The notes under the pieces: generated by a model
The model's input: only the letters and a program-made list of their open reading frames with translations
Told to the model about the DNA's origin: nothing
Database searches by the model: none
In this document: positions 35,601-43,551 of the stretch, piece after piece
Layout of the letters: each line of letters opens with the position of its first letter
How positions within the stretch are numbered: the first letter of the stretch is position 1
Origin: Peterkaempfera podocarpi
Lineage (GTDB): Bacteria; Actinomycetota; Actinomycetes; Streptomycetales; Streptomycetaceae
Direction: 5' to 3'
Length of the DNA stretch: 64,000 nt
Assembly: GCF_042466665.1 (NCBI RefSeq)
Contig: NZ_CP162102.1
Location: 8,432,001 to 8,496,000 of the forward strand
Position numbers and translations under genes: made by a program

Positions 35601-36782
35601 GAGGCCGGTCTGGTCGGCTCGTACGACCAGGGCAAGACCTGGTCCACCCTGCACACCGTCGACGACGCGGTCACCAGCCTGAAGGTCTCGGGCGACGAGG
35701 TGTTCCTCGGGACGACCGGGGTGAGCTGGCTGGGCCGGAACGACGGCCGCACCTGGGCGCCGATTCCCATGCCGCAGCTCAACACCGCGCCCAGCGACTA
35801 CGACCGGTGGGCGGACGGATCGTTCACGGTGTCCACCGATCTGGCCGGCCTCTACCGGGCAGCCGCCCCCGGCAGCGACTACCGCCGGATCGGCGTCCAG
35901 GGCGGGACCGCGTACGACCTCGCAGTCACCGGGAACACCCTCCTGGCCGGAACGGAAACCGGCATCCAGCGGGCTCAACTGCCCGTCAGCGCCCCGGAAT
36001 GGGGACCGTCCGGCAACGAGGGACGCATCGGGGAGAGGGTCGGCCTGGTCGCGGTGTCCCCCAAGAACCCCAAGGTGGTGTGGAAGGTCACCTCCTCCGC
36101 GGTGGGCACCTTCTCCGTCTCGCGGAGCGAGGACAGCGGCAGCACCTGGGAGCAGAAGACCACCTTCGGGGGCCAACCGAAGACACTCACCGTCGACCCC
36201 GCCGATCCGCAGCGCGTACTCGTCGGCTACGAGTCCCTGGGCGACTCGGGCCTCTTCGCGACCGCCGACAACGGTGCGACGTGGAAGGCGCTGCACCACG
36301 ATGCCAGCTACGACGCCGTGATCGGTGACCCGCACAACCCGATGCGCCTGTGGCTGGGCAACGCCCAGGGCCTGTACCGCTCGGACGACGGCGGGGCGAC
36401 CGTCACGCAGGTCACCGAGGGGGCCGTCTCAGCGATCGACCTCGACGGCACCCGGCTGCTCGTCGGGGGCGGCGGCATCCGGGTGAGCAGCGACGGCGGC
36501 CGGACCTGGCGTACCGCGGACACCGGGGGCCTGCCGACGCGAGTCTCGGACCTGCTCCGCGTCGGCAGCACGCTCTACGCGGCCACGACACGCTACTCAC
36601 CCAACGACCTGCCCAAGGGCGGCCGTGGCGTGCTGCGCAGTACCGACAACGGCCTGACCTGGAGCAACATCTCCAACGGGCTGCAGAATCTGGACGCCAC
36701 CAAGCTCGCGGCCAGCCCCGACGGTGCCTACCTGTACGTCGGCACCATCAGCGGAGGGGTGCACCGTCTGAAGGTGCGCTGA
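32613..36782 (+). CDS. Very large secreted subtilisin-like (S8) protease with C-terminal Asp-box propeller
   Basis: This encodes a 1389-residue exported serine protease. ATG 32613 begins the signal peptide (MAISIRRSLNVGLAAVVVGG). A propeptide inhibitor domain precedes the S8 domain, whose triad is Asp169 (AVIDSGVDYTHPDL), His208 (NGHGTHVAGI) and Ser534 (SGTSMAAPHVAG). The long His-Ser gap contains a PA-like insertion (~350-480). A beta-sandwich follows (~590-780). From ~790 to the end come repeated Asp-box motifs (TTDSGATW, STDTGDTW, SEDSGSTW, TADNGATW, SSDGGRTW, STDNGLTW), indicating a sortilin/sialidase-like beta-propeller. The triad is complete. The propeller probably binds substrate or surface glycans. 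Confidence 0.92.
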   Translation: MAISIRRSLNVGLAAVVVGGLLSWVPPAAGSGAPGPERRVIVELSGAAAITAAPAGTAPSARAAEVTTARRSVASRQQDFLGKAARAGLHPAAVRTFNLLVNAVAMTVSADEIPGLSAMPGVTAVVPDIPVRAQTDVSVPLIGAPQVWKRQDPSGKAVRGAGVTVAVIDSGVDYTHPDLGGGFGPGHKVVAGYDFVNNDADPMDDNGHGTHVAGIIAGKAAEQGGITGVAPDATIVAYKVMDDQGSGYESDIIAGVEAASDPANPHRADVINMSLGGSGDGTDPLGLAATAATRAGVVVVAAAGNYGPGPDTVTTPASADGVIAVGASTSNLVLPTAYLAGPHPQLLQTNRETMSANPPTKPFTAQVVDAGSGSAEDWSRVGDVHGKIVLVQATPDLELAREAEQRGALALLIGPLYSGGGDPQRTAAGDGTVAVTAGAPGIAASGDSQRMDKLVVLSMDMGQYQELSTRLAAKPVSVTVRGTDATDQIASFSSRGPSPRYELKPDLVAPGVEIRSTVPKSLYAPGEFRMSGTSMAAPHVAGAAALLRQLHPGQSPDTVKSALVGTAKPLDGSEPTTQGAGRLDVAAAANAVVTATPASLSFGLADLSRPTIGGTRTVTLRNSGTRRLTATLRTSGAAEVSPQHIDIAAGGTATAAVTIRTARPTADTEVTGRLTVTAGSGPAITVPYLLVAQHLIAQASPDPSDGHSTVFVYSPTALSGPPTVTVTPPHGNATTVTTVLDHGTWYRAAVTGRSAGAYKVTVAGTAATGQRLVGSDAFEVTPEDSRGSQWEPVGPNTDGGQLTTVPRAPRQAVLTEYRKAGPWLTTDSGATWTQLNRLPMARGNGTVVVDTNDSSRWWYAVNGDGDASTAQLMQGTILRTRDRGRTWQTLDVPDTHIAALVTDEQTHTLIAVTDAGLLVSTDTGDTWTAYPVGVSGDVTGAAVSGDDLYLSTPAGIWVRSGVLSGNLTDSRQVYDSPDFTTQRLAADGSVVVAYDAEAGLVGSYDQGKTWSTLHTVDDAVTSLKVSGDEVFLGTTGVSWLGRNDGRTWAPIPMPQLNTAPSDYDRWADGSFTVSTDLAGLYRAAAPGSDYRRIGVQGGTAYDLAVTGNTLLAGTETGIQRAQLPVSAPEWGPSGNEGRIGERVGLVAVSPKNPKVVWKVTSSAVGTFSVSRSEDSGSTWEQKTTFGGQPKTLTVDPADPQRVLVGYESLGDSGLFATADNGATWKALHHDASYDAVIGDPHNPMRLWLGNAQGLYRSDDGGATVTQVTEGAVSAIDLDGTRLLVGGGGIRVSSDGGRTWRTADTGGLPTRVSDLLRVGSTLYAATTRYSPNDLPKGGRGVLRSTDNGLTWSNISNGLQNLDATKLAASPDGAYLYVGTISGGVHRLKVR

Positions 36783-36793
36783 CCTCGACCAGC

Positions 36794-36832
36794 CACACGG
36801 GGGGCGACTCGCACAGAGCCGCCCCCCGTGTG
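36794..36832 (+). terminator. Terminator of the subtilase gene
   Basis: CACACGGGGGGC (36794-36805) and GCCCCCCGTGTG (36821-36832) form a perfect 12-bp stem with a 15-nt loop, starting 12 bases after the subtilase stop codon. Confidence 0.8.
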
Positions 36833-37127
36833 CGTCGGCGTCCAGCCGGCGGACGGGGAGTGCACGGCCAGCCGCGGCGCGGTCGAGCGTGACATCGCCG
36901 GGGCTGGACGGGTGCCCCCGGACGTGCGCGTGCATGGGCTGCGCAGCCTTGCAGCCCCCAGCTCGACAGCCCCCGCTCGGGCCAGGGTCGCGGGCCGTCG
37001 GCTGGTGCACCGAGTGGCTCGACGCGTGCGAACGCGCCCACGTCATGGTCGTTCAGCCGTGCGTCGCTCAGCCGCACTGCCGAGTGCCTGCATCGTGACC
37101 GGCTGCGGTGGCGAACAGTCAGGCGAT
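36833..37127. other. Convergent intergenic stretch
   Basis: This lies between the ends of the subtilase and NmrA-like genes. No gene, repeat or RNA is recognised. Confidence 0.4.
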
Positions 37128-37835
37128 TCAGTAACCCGCGGTGAAGCGGCGTTGTACAAACCGAGGCAGCTCGACCTCGTCGATCAGAGCCACCGCTGCA
37201 TCCTCTGTGGAGATCCGGCTGATCCCCTCGGCATCGCGGATGGTCTGATCGCCACCGATACGGAAACGCCCGGTGCGTTCGCCGGGGCCGATGTGCTGGG
37301 AAGGACTGAAGTAGGTCCACAGGCGGTTGGAGGTGCGCAGCGTGTTCAACGCCTCCAGGTGGCCGCGTACGGCAGCCGCGAACTCCCGGGGGACACCGAG
37401 CTCGTCCAGGGTCTGGTGGAGCAGCTCGGCCGATTCGGCCAGGACCGTCCCGGGATGTACTTCCAGGGTTCCCGCACCGCCGACCACGATGAGGCGCGTG
37501 CGGGGATGCGTCTCCAGCGCTTTGAGCAGAGCGCGGGCAACGGCCGGATACAACTCGGGGCTGGCGATGGAACGCTGCAGCATGTCGGCGGAGTCGACCG
37601 CAGCGTTGCCCGGCTGGTAGGCGCTGATCAGCACATCGAGCCCGGGAAGTACAGCGCTGATGCTCACGGGATCGAGCGCGTCGACACTGCGCCAGGTGAC
37701 TCCCGGCCGCTGTTCGGCGGCGGCGTGCGGGCCCGCGTCACGACTGAGCGCGGTGACGAGATGGCCCCGGCTGAGAGCCTCGTTGACAACCCGGCTTCCG
37801 ATGGTTCCTGTCGCCCCGATGACTGCGATGTGCAT
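37128..37835 (-). CDS. NmrA/SDR-type NAD(P)-binding protein
   Basis: This is a 235-residue atypical short-chain dehydrogenase. ATG 37835 follows GAGGAGAACC and starts directly with the Rossmann motif MHIAVIGATGTIGSRVVNEA (GxTGxxG type). Further family signs are LDVLISAYQPG, RLIVVGGAGTLEVHPG and the C-terminal EDAAVALIDEVELP. The Tyr-x3-Lys catalytic pair of classical SDRs is not obvious, as usual for NmrA-like proteins, so it may be an NAD(P)H sensor or a reductase. It appears monocistronic. Confidence 0.85.
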   Translation of the reverse strand: MHIAVIGATGTIGSRVVNEALSRGHLVTALSRDAGPHAAAEQRPGVTWRSVDALDPVSISAVLPGLDVLISAYQPGNAAVDSADMLQRSIASPELYPAVARALLKALETHPRTRLIVVGGAGTLEVHPGTVLAESAELLHQTLDELGVPREFAAAVRGHLEALNTLRTSNRLWTYFSPSQHIGPGERTGRFRIGGDQTIRDAEGISRISTEDAAVALIDEVELPRFVQRRFTAGY

Positions 37836-38154
37836 GGTTCTCCTCTGATGCTGGGGCCTGAGGTGATGTGCTGTCCGACGCGGCGCCGGGAGCCGTTGCG
37901 TGGCTGCTCCGCCGACGTCCTGAGTTCTGCGGGTGATGTGGGGTGGGCTCGAATGCGTTCTCCGCAGACACAGGTGATGGCCGGTTCCACTGAACCGGCG
38001 GTGCGCCGGCGCGGCCAGCGGCCGCGCCGTCGTTGCGGCCCGAGCCATCCCAACGGACGGTCTGGCTCGCCGGGTAGCGGGACAGGGTCAGCCGCGTCAT
38101 CGCACGCGACAATCCCGGCGACGTCCGCGGTCATCCCCGGGATACTGGTCGCCC
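37836..38154. other. Divergent intergenic region
   Basis: This holds the promoters of the NmrA-like gene (minus) and the phosphotransferase (plus). No further feature is seen with confidence. Confidence 0.4.
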
Positions 38155-38901
38155 ATGGATGAGGTCAAAGTTGTCGTCGCCCATTCCGAGCGCGCGACCC
38201 TGCGCGTCGGCGACGTATTCCTGAAGGTGGACGCCGATCAGGCGCGCATCGACGTCGAGGTCGAGGCGATGGCCTTGGTGCCGGTCCCGACTCCGGAGGT
38301 CCTGTGGCACAAGCCGCCCGTGCTCGCGATCGCCGCCGTCCCGGGGACGGCGCTCGGCCGTCTCGGTGAGCCGTCGACCGCGTCGTCGACGGCGTGGGCC
38401 GCGGCGGGTGCCGCCATCCGGCAGTTGCACGAGGCGCCGTTGCCGCCCTGGCCCGGCCGGCGCCGCCGGAGTCCCGACGAGTTGGCGGCGGAACTCGACG
38501 GCGAGTGCGAGTTGCTCGTGACAAACGGCGTCCTGCCCGCCGACCTGGTCACCCGCAACCGCCAGGTCGCCGAGGCCGCGATCCGGCCGTGGACTCCCGT
38601 GTTCACGCACGGCGACCTGCAGGTCGAGCACGTCTTCGTCGACGGCGACGAGGTCACCGGCATCATCGACTGGTCCGAGGCGGGCCGGGGTGATGCCCTT
38701 TTCGACCTCGCCACGTTCACACTCGGACACGAGGAGCACCTCGACGACGTCATCGCCGGTTATGGCACCGACGTCGACCTCGACGTGATCCGCGCGTGGT
38801 GGTCGTTGCGAAGCCTGCTGGGGGTTCGCTGGCTGGTCGAGCACGGCTTCGACCCGTTCGCGCCGGGCTGTGAGGTCGACGTGCTGAAATCCCGGATGTG
38901 A
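38155..38901 (+). CDS. Aminoglycoside-phosphotransferase-like (APH) kinase
   Basis: This is a 248-residue protein of the APH/choline-kinase fold. The catalytic loop reads FTHGDLQVEHVFVD and the metal-binding motif GIIDWSEAGRGD. The position that is usually Asn in the catalytic loop (HGDxxxxN) is His here; related actinobacterial proteins often show this, so activity may remain. The N-lobe is short (about 90 residues). The substrate could be an antibiotic, homoserine or another alcohol; nothing in the context decides. Confidence 0.82.
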   Translation: MDEVKVVVAHSERATLRVGDVFLKVDADQARIDVEVEAMALVPVPTPEVLWHKPPVLAIAAVPGTALGRLGEPSTASSTAWAAAGAAIRQLHEAPLPPWPGRRRRSPDELAAELDGECELLVTNGVLPADLVTRNRQVAEAAIRPWTPVFTHGDLQVEHVFVDGDEVTGIIDWSEAGRGDALFDLATFTLGHEEHLDDVIAGYGTDVDLDVIRAWWSLRSLLGVRWLVEHGFDPFAPGCEVDVLKSRM

Positions 38902-39040
38902 GGCTGCGCGATCCCGACTGCTGCAAGCGCGTTCTGACTGCTGTTCAGACGCCGTACCACGACGTCCCACATCCTGATCACGCCATCGTGTCCCACCGAA
39001 GCCAGAGCCGAGTCGGTTGGGAAGCACTTCGCGCGGACCT

Positions 39041-39343
39041 GGTCTGCTCGGCGGCCGCCCGACCCTGGGCCCGAACGGCCTCGCCGTGACCGAGGCCACG
39101 CAGGCTGCCCTCGACGGCCTCGCCGCCATCGACACCGTCATGCGTGCGGTGGAGACCGTCAGCGCCTACTTCACCGGCGCGATCAGACGCGAGATCACGA
39201 ATCTGCGGGTCGAGCGCGCCACGGGCCTGCCCCGGCGCGACTGGCAGCGCACCTCCGGCCCGCATGTGGCGAGGATGTTGGCCACGGGCCGCTTCCCGGC
39301 GCTGGCCAAGGAGGTGTACGACGGCACGGACGTGGACGCCTGG
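39041..39343 (+). pseudogene. TetR-family regulator, 5' part of C-terminal domain (interrupted by an insertion element)
   Basis: The frame from GLLGGRPTLGPNGLAVTEAT to EVYDGTDVDAW matches the TetR_C ligand-binding domain of TetR/AcrR regulators. No N-terminal HTH is present; the sequence upstream of 39041 is unrelated, so the gene was already truncated. It stops at 39343, exactly where an inverted-repeat-bounded element begins. The missing end (ASFATGLDWVLDAVAAKL) resumes at 41627 after the element. Confidence 0.72.
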
Positions 39344-39516
39344 GAGCGTGTCTCAGTAACGGGACGAGCCTGTCATCGGCGATTCGTTCCGCTGATTCGG
39401 AATGTCACGTCGCTTTTCCGCCAGCGGAGGTGGTCTCGCTCGCGAGAGAGTCAGTGACGGCTCGTGTTCCTGATCGCGGGTCTGTCTGTCTGAATCCTCC
39501 GCGAAAGGTGCAGCAC

Positions 39517-40155
39517 ATGCACGTCGTCCCTGAGCTCAAGGTCTTGTACTTCGGGACTCCGGTGGTGCTGATCAGTTCACTCAACGAAGACGGCACTCCG
39601 AACCTGGCGCCGATGTCCTCCGCGTGGTGGTTGGGCCAGGCCTGCATGCTCGGTCTTGGTAACAGTGCCCAGACCACGGCGAACCTGCTGCGGGATGGTG
39701 AGTGCGTGCTCAACCTGCCCTCATCGGCGATGGTCGATACCGTTGACCGGATCGCGCTCACCACCGGGAAGCCGGCCGTGTCGGACTACAAGGCGAAGCA
39801 GGGCTACCGTTACGAGCCGGACAAGTTCTCGGCCGCACAGCTGACCGAGCAGGCATCGGACCTGGTCCGAGCCCCCAGGGTCGCGGAATGTCCGGTCCAG
39901 CTGGAGTGCCGGGTCGTCTCGGCCCATCCCTTCGGCAGTCCCATTCCCCACGCCACCGCCTTCCAGGTCGAGGTCCTTCGTGCCCATGTCGAAGAGGAAC
40001 TGGTCATCCCGGGGACGCACTACGTGGACCCGCTCGGCTGGGACCCGCTGATTATGAAGTTCTGCGAGTTCTTCGGCGGCGGACACAACGTTCATCCGTC
40101 GAGACTCGCTGAAGGCTGGAACATGCCTCACCAGCGCCAGTCGACAGCCGTCTGA
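39517..40155 (+). CDS. Flavin reductase-like FMN-binding protein inside the insertion element
   Basis: This is a 212-residue split-barrel flavoprotein of the flavin-reductase family. ATG 39517 follows GAAAGGTG. The flavin-binding part reads FGTPVVLISSLNEDGTPNLA then SSAWWLGQACMLGLGNSAQT, with VLNLPSSAMVDTVDRIALTT after it. Such proteins supply reduced flavin to monooxygenases or bind FMN as small oxidoreductases. It lies between the left terminal repeat and the dead transposase, so it appears to be a passenger. It is intact, with normal codon use. Confidence 0.82.
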   Translation: MHVVPELKVLYFGTPVVLISSLNEDGTPNLAPMSSAWWLGQACMLGLGNSAQTTANLLRDGECVLNLPSSAMVDTVDRIALTTGKPAVSDYKAKQGYRYEPDKFSAAQLTEQASDLVRAPRVAECPVQLECRVVSAHPFGSPIPHATAFQVEVLRAHVEEELVIPGTHYVDPLGWDPLIMKFCEFFGGGHNVHPSRLAEGWNMPHQRQSTAV

Positions 40156-40180
40156 GCCGGTGCCCGGCGTCTGCCTGGCT

Positions 40181-40219
40181 GCATGCCCTGATCATTCATA
40201 CGAAATGATCAGGGCATGC
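40181..40219. terminator. Perfect 16-bp hairpin overlapping the transposase start
   Basis: GCATGCCCTGATCATT (40181-40196) and AATGATCAGGGCATGC (40204-40219) are exact complements around CATACGA. It lies 26 bases after the flavin-reductase stop and contains the first transposase ATG (40216). It may terminate read-through and also hide the transposase start, a common way to limit IS expression. Confidence 0.7.
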
Positions 40220-41462
40220 GTGGTGGGGATGGACTGTTCGAGGTCGAGCCGGTCGAGCCGAAGCGGCCGCAAGCGCGTCTGGCGGCGGTGGACAAACGGT
40301 TCTGGGCGTTCGACCCGAACCAAGTTCTGCTGCTGCCGCCGTCGCTGGACGACTGGCTGCCCGAGGGACATCTGGCCCGGTTCGTCGCCGACCTGTTCAC
40401 CCAGTCCCTGCACCTTGCGCAGAAACTCGGCGTGGTCACGATGGGCCGCGTCGCGCTGGACGGCACGAAACTGGAAGCCAACGCCTCCAAGCACAAGGCG
40501 ATGAGCTACGGCCGTCTGGTCGAGAAGGAAGAGCGGGTCGAGGCCGAGATTGCCGCCCTGGAGGCCCAAGCCGGGGCCCTGGTCGCGGATGCCGAGATCA
40601 CCGACGAAGCCGAGGACGCAGGTTCGGACCCGACGGCAAGGAAGCCGACCTGCCCGCCGAGCTGGACCGCCGCGAGAAGCGCTTGGCGAAGCTGCAGGCC
40701 GCCCGCGCGTAGATTGAGGCCGAGGCCGCGCAGAAAGCACGACGCCACGCCGAGGACAAGGAGCGCCGCCGCCAGGAACGCGTCGGCACCCGCGACGAGC
40801 AGGCCGTCACCGAGGTCGGCGAGCAGGCCGCCAAGACGGCCCGCCCAAAGCCGAAGGCCCAGGCCAACTTCACCGACCCAGACTTGCGGATCATGCAGAA
40901 CAGCGGCGGCGCCTTCATCCAGGCCTACAACGCCCAGGCCGTCGTCGACGAGGCCCACCAGGTCATCACCGCCGCCGACGTCACCACGAACGCCTCCGAC
41001 GCACTGAACTACACAACGATGCTCGACCAGTCGGCCGCGAACACCGGCACGCATCCCAAGCAGGCCCTCATGGACGCTGGGTACTGCTCCGAGACCAACC
41101 TCGAAGCCGCCAGAGAGCGCCAACTGTCCTACGGGGAAGAAACGTTCATGGCCACCGGCCGACTCGACCACGACGAGCAGGTCCCGCCGGCACCCCGCGG
41201 ACGCATCCCCACCGGCGCCACACTGAAGGAGCGCATGGCCCGCAAGCTGTGGACGAAGCCGGGCCGGAAGTCCTACAGCCGCCGCAAGGCCATCGTCGAA
41301 CCCGTCCTCGACCAGATCACGACCTGCCAGAACGGCCGCCAGCTCTTCCTGCACGGCGAAGACGGAGCCCGCGGCGAATGGCGCCTGCTCGCCGCCTGCC
41401 GCAACTTCCGCAAGTCCTTCCGGCACATCGGCACTGCCAGACTGGCCGCAGCGATCGCCTGA
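40216..41462 (+). pseudogene. IS1182-family transposase, multiply broken
   Basis: The N-terminal part (FDPNQVLLLPPSLDDWLPEG then HLARFVADLF) jumps directly to LGVVTMGRVALDGTKLEANA. The family normally has about 100 residues in between, so an internal deletion is present. At about 40622 the frame shifts (FGPDGKEADLPAELDRREKR is in another frame), and an in-frame TAG occurs at 40710-40712. The C-terminal half (DPDLRIMQNSGGAFIQAYNA to HIGTARLAAAIA) is intact. Three independent lesions make it inactive. Confidence 0.85.
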
Positions 41463-41626
41463 CCGGCCCGGACCAGGCCCCGCAGAATCCCACGCCCGGT
41501 CCCGGCGGAGCCCCAGGCCCAGCAGACCCAGCCATCTCGTTCCAACCGCCACCACCGGGTGACCGAGAGCCACCCCCACGACCACGATCACCCGACCGCT
41601 TGCCGGTTACCGAGACGCGCTCCTAG

Positions 41627-41698
41627 GCATCCTTTGCGACCGGTCTGGACTGGGTCCTCGACGCCGTCGCCGCCAAACTCACCCAGCCGCCGGCGTGA
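41627..41698 (+). pseudogene. TetR-family regulator, 3' end after the insertion element
   Basis: This short frame reads ASFATGLDWVLDAVAAKLTQ and then PPA before TGA at 41696-41698. This is the expected last helix of a TetR C-terminal domain and joins in frame to the part ending at 39343 once the element and its duplicated CTGG/CTAG are removed. Confidence 0.7.
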
Positions 41699-42140
41699 CG
41701 CTCAGCTCCTGCCGGAAGTGAGCGAGGCCGGGGCCGGTGTCCACAGGCCGTGCGCTCTTGCGCCGCCACCTCATAACCTTGGTGCTGCCATCTTGGGCGC
41801 GCCGGGAGCGTCCGTTTCTTGGACCGGGTTGTGGGAGGGCCGCAAGCCGGTCGCCTTCAAGGAAGCCGGCACACGACAGGCGCGACGGGAGTTCAATGAA
41901 TCCGGACCTTTCGGGGGCCGTCGGCGCCGCGGATCCCAGCAGATCCGTTGGTGATTGATGATGCGGATGCTCGAATATGCGATCTCGCATGGGCAGTGGA
42001 CGCACTGCCTCCCCGTCAGGGAGGGATTCCGGCGCAGCCGTCCTCCGGCGGGGTGACGCGTCCGCCGTCCCCTCGTCGGAGGCACCTAGCATGTCCATCC
42101 GGAGCCGTCGTCGGGCGGCGGATCTCCTTGCGGTGAGGGC
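41699..42140. other. Apparently non-coding stretch before the glycosylase-like gene
   Basis: Open frames here have poor codon bias and no recognisable family. No strong hairpin or repeat is seen. Confidence 0.4.
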
Positions 42141-42815
42141 GTGGTGGAGCAGGTGGCGGTCGTCGACACCCGCAGGTTCTGGGAGCTGCTGCGGGCGGTG
42201 CCGGTGCCGGACGACGCGGAGTTCCTGTACGGGCCGGATCCGGATGGGCGGCGTCGCGAACACAATCTGCGGCGCTACCACGAGCTGACGGCCGCCTCGA
42301 TGGCCGCCGGCGGCCTGCGGGTGATGATGGTGGGCGAGGCGCCCGGCTATCGCGGGCACACGGTGTCGGGGGTGCCGTTCACGAGCGTGCGGCAGCTGAT
42401 GTCCAGGCCTGGGCTCATCACCGGTGCTCCGCAGGGTGACGGTTTCACATTGCCGGAGCATCCTGCCGCGACCTGGGAGCAGTCTTCCGGGATCGTCTGG
42501 CGGGCGTTGGCGGGGTGGCGCGGAGCGCTCCCGCTGATGTGGGCGATCTACCCCAACCACCCGCACGAGCCGGGCCGTCCGGCGACCAACCGGGCGCCTC
42601 GGGCGACCGAGGTGGCCGCCGGCGTGCCGATCGCGCTCGCACTGGCGGAGGCGTTCGGCATCACGACGTTCCTCGCGGTCGGCCGCAAGGCCCAGGGCGC
42701 CCTGGCCCGCGCCGGCATCGGAGCGACCCCCGTCCGCCACCCGGCCCAGGGCGGCGCCCGGGCGTTCACCGAGCAGCTCGCCGCGTTCAACGCCGCGGCG
42801 CACGAGAGGCGTTGA
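42141..42815 (+). CDS. Uracil-DNA glycosylase-superfamily protein
   Basis: This is a 224-residue protein from GTG 42141 (a second GTG follows at once). The N-terminal catalytic-type motif MMVGEAPGYRGHTVSGVPFT (about 62-81) matches the GEAPG...GxPF pattern of family 4/5-like glycosylases. The C-terminal VRHPAQGGARAF corresponds to the HPS DNA-intercalation loop. The iron-sulphur cysteines of family 4 are not visible, so it is a divergent member. It may repair DNA or, as in some relatives, process modified bases. Confidence 0.75.
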   Translation: MVEQVAVVDTRRFWELLRAVPVPDDAEFLYGPDPDGRRREHNLRRYHELTAASMAAGGLRVMMVGEAPGYRGHTVSGVPFTSVRQLMSRPGLITGAPQGDGFTLPEHPAATWEQSSGIVWRALAGWRGALPLMWAIYPNHPHEPGRPATNRAPRATEVAAGVPIALALAEAFGITTFLAVGRKAQGALARAGIGATPVRHPAQGGARAFTEQLAAFNAAAHERR

Positions 42816-43243
42816 CCCGCTCGACGACGCAGGCCCGGGTATCCGGGTGACCGTGGTCGCGGACGGCCTCGCGGAGACCCTGCTGGTCGCCACAGGCCGC
42901 TCGCCCAAGGTCACGGCCGCTGCTGTCGGGCAGCCAGGCATCTGGCAGTGACCAGATCCCTCCCCTCGGCCGCGTCCCGGCTGAGCACTCACCGCAGGGC
43001 ACCGACTCGGCCGGTATCGCGCTGCGCACCCGCTCTCGGCGCTGGTGAGACTGTTCGAACGGGGAGCCGACGACCTGCACGCACTGAACCACACGCCCCC
43101 GCAGATCGCCGCCGAACTGTCCGTGGCCAGGCCATCTCCTCGGGGCGCTGCCGGAGCGGGTCGCGTACGTGAGGCGATCCCCTGCCCCCGCAGGAGCGGC
43201 AACCGGTACGGTGGGCGGTGCAGCGTCGTTAAGGAGAACCCCC
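42816..43243. other. Gene debris between the glycosylase-like gene and the toxin-antitoxin-like pair
   Basis: Short protein-like stretches occur on the plus strand: GIRVTVVADGLAETLLVATG at 42840-42900, and LVRLFERGADDLHALNHTPP, with QIAAELSVA immediately after it, at about 43040-43125. Neither has an intact frame. These look like remnants of larger genes. Confidence 0.35.
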
Positions 43244-43525
43244 ATGAGCGCGCAGCAGGCCGAGCAGCCCGCCGATCCGCGAGTCCGCTCGTTCCCTCGC
43301 ACGATCGAGGCCGTACGTGCAGCCATCCCGGACGAGAAGCAGCGCAAGCAGTTCCTGGAGCTGGTCATGGCCACCCCGGCCGAGGACCTCCAGGACGTGG
43401 TGTCGGCCCGGTGGTTCGAGCTCATGCTCGACAAGGTGCCGGGCGCAGACGAGCGGCTGGCCGACGCCCGGCTGGGCGTCAACCAGGTGCCGCTGCCCGA
43501 ACCGCTGCTCGTCGACGGGGAGTGA
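43244..43525 (+). CDS. Small acidic protein, antitoxin-like first gene of a pair
   Basis: This is a 93-residue protein starting MSAQQAEQPADPRVRSFPRT after AAGGAGAAC. It is predicted mostly helical (EAVRAAIPDEKQRKQFLELV, then TPAEDLQDVVSARWFELMLD) and acidic, with a disordered end. It resembles the small DUF6247-type proteins of Streptomyces that sit before a RelE/ParE-like gene. The next gene begins about 25 bases later. An antitoxin role is inference from size, order and partner. Confidence 0.6.
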   Translation: MSAQQAEQPADPRVRSFPRTIEAVRAAIPDEKQRKQFLELVMATPAEDLQDVVSARWFELMLDKVPGADERLADARLGVNQVPLPEPLLVDGE

Positions 43526-43551
43526 CGGGCGCCTTGCCACAGAGATGGACC

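Larger units (their letters stand above)
39344..41622. mobile_element. 2.28-kb IS1182-like element carrying a flavin reductase gene
   Basis: Ends are imperfect inverted repeats: GAGCGTGTCTCAGTAAC (39344-39360) and, read on the minus strand from 41622, GAGCGCGTCTCGGTAAC (15 of 17 equal). Flanks are CTGG (39340-39343) and CTAG (41623-41626), a 4-bp target duplication with one change. Removing the element and one CTGG copy restores an open TetR frame across the junction. Inside are an intact flavin-reductase gene (39517-40155), a 16-bp hairpin, and a broken IS1182-type transposase. The element is no longer self-mobile unless helped in trans. Confidence 0.75.

Noticed and set aside
32790..36335. 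A 1181-codon open frame on the minus strand opposite the subtilase
   Set aside because: It is the antisense shadow of a GC-rich gene. The plus-strand frame has a full signal peptide, protease triad and Asp boxes, while the antisense product is Gly/Arg/Asp-rich with no domain.
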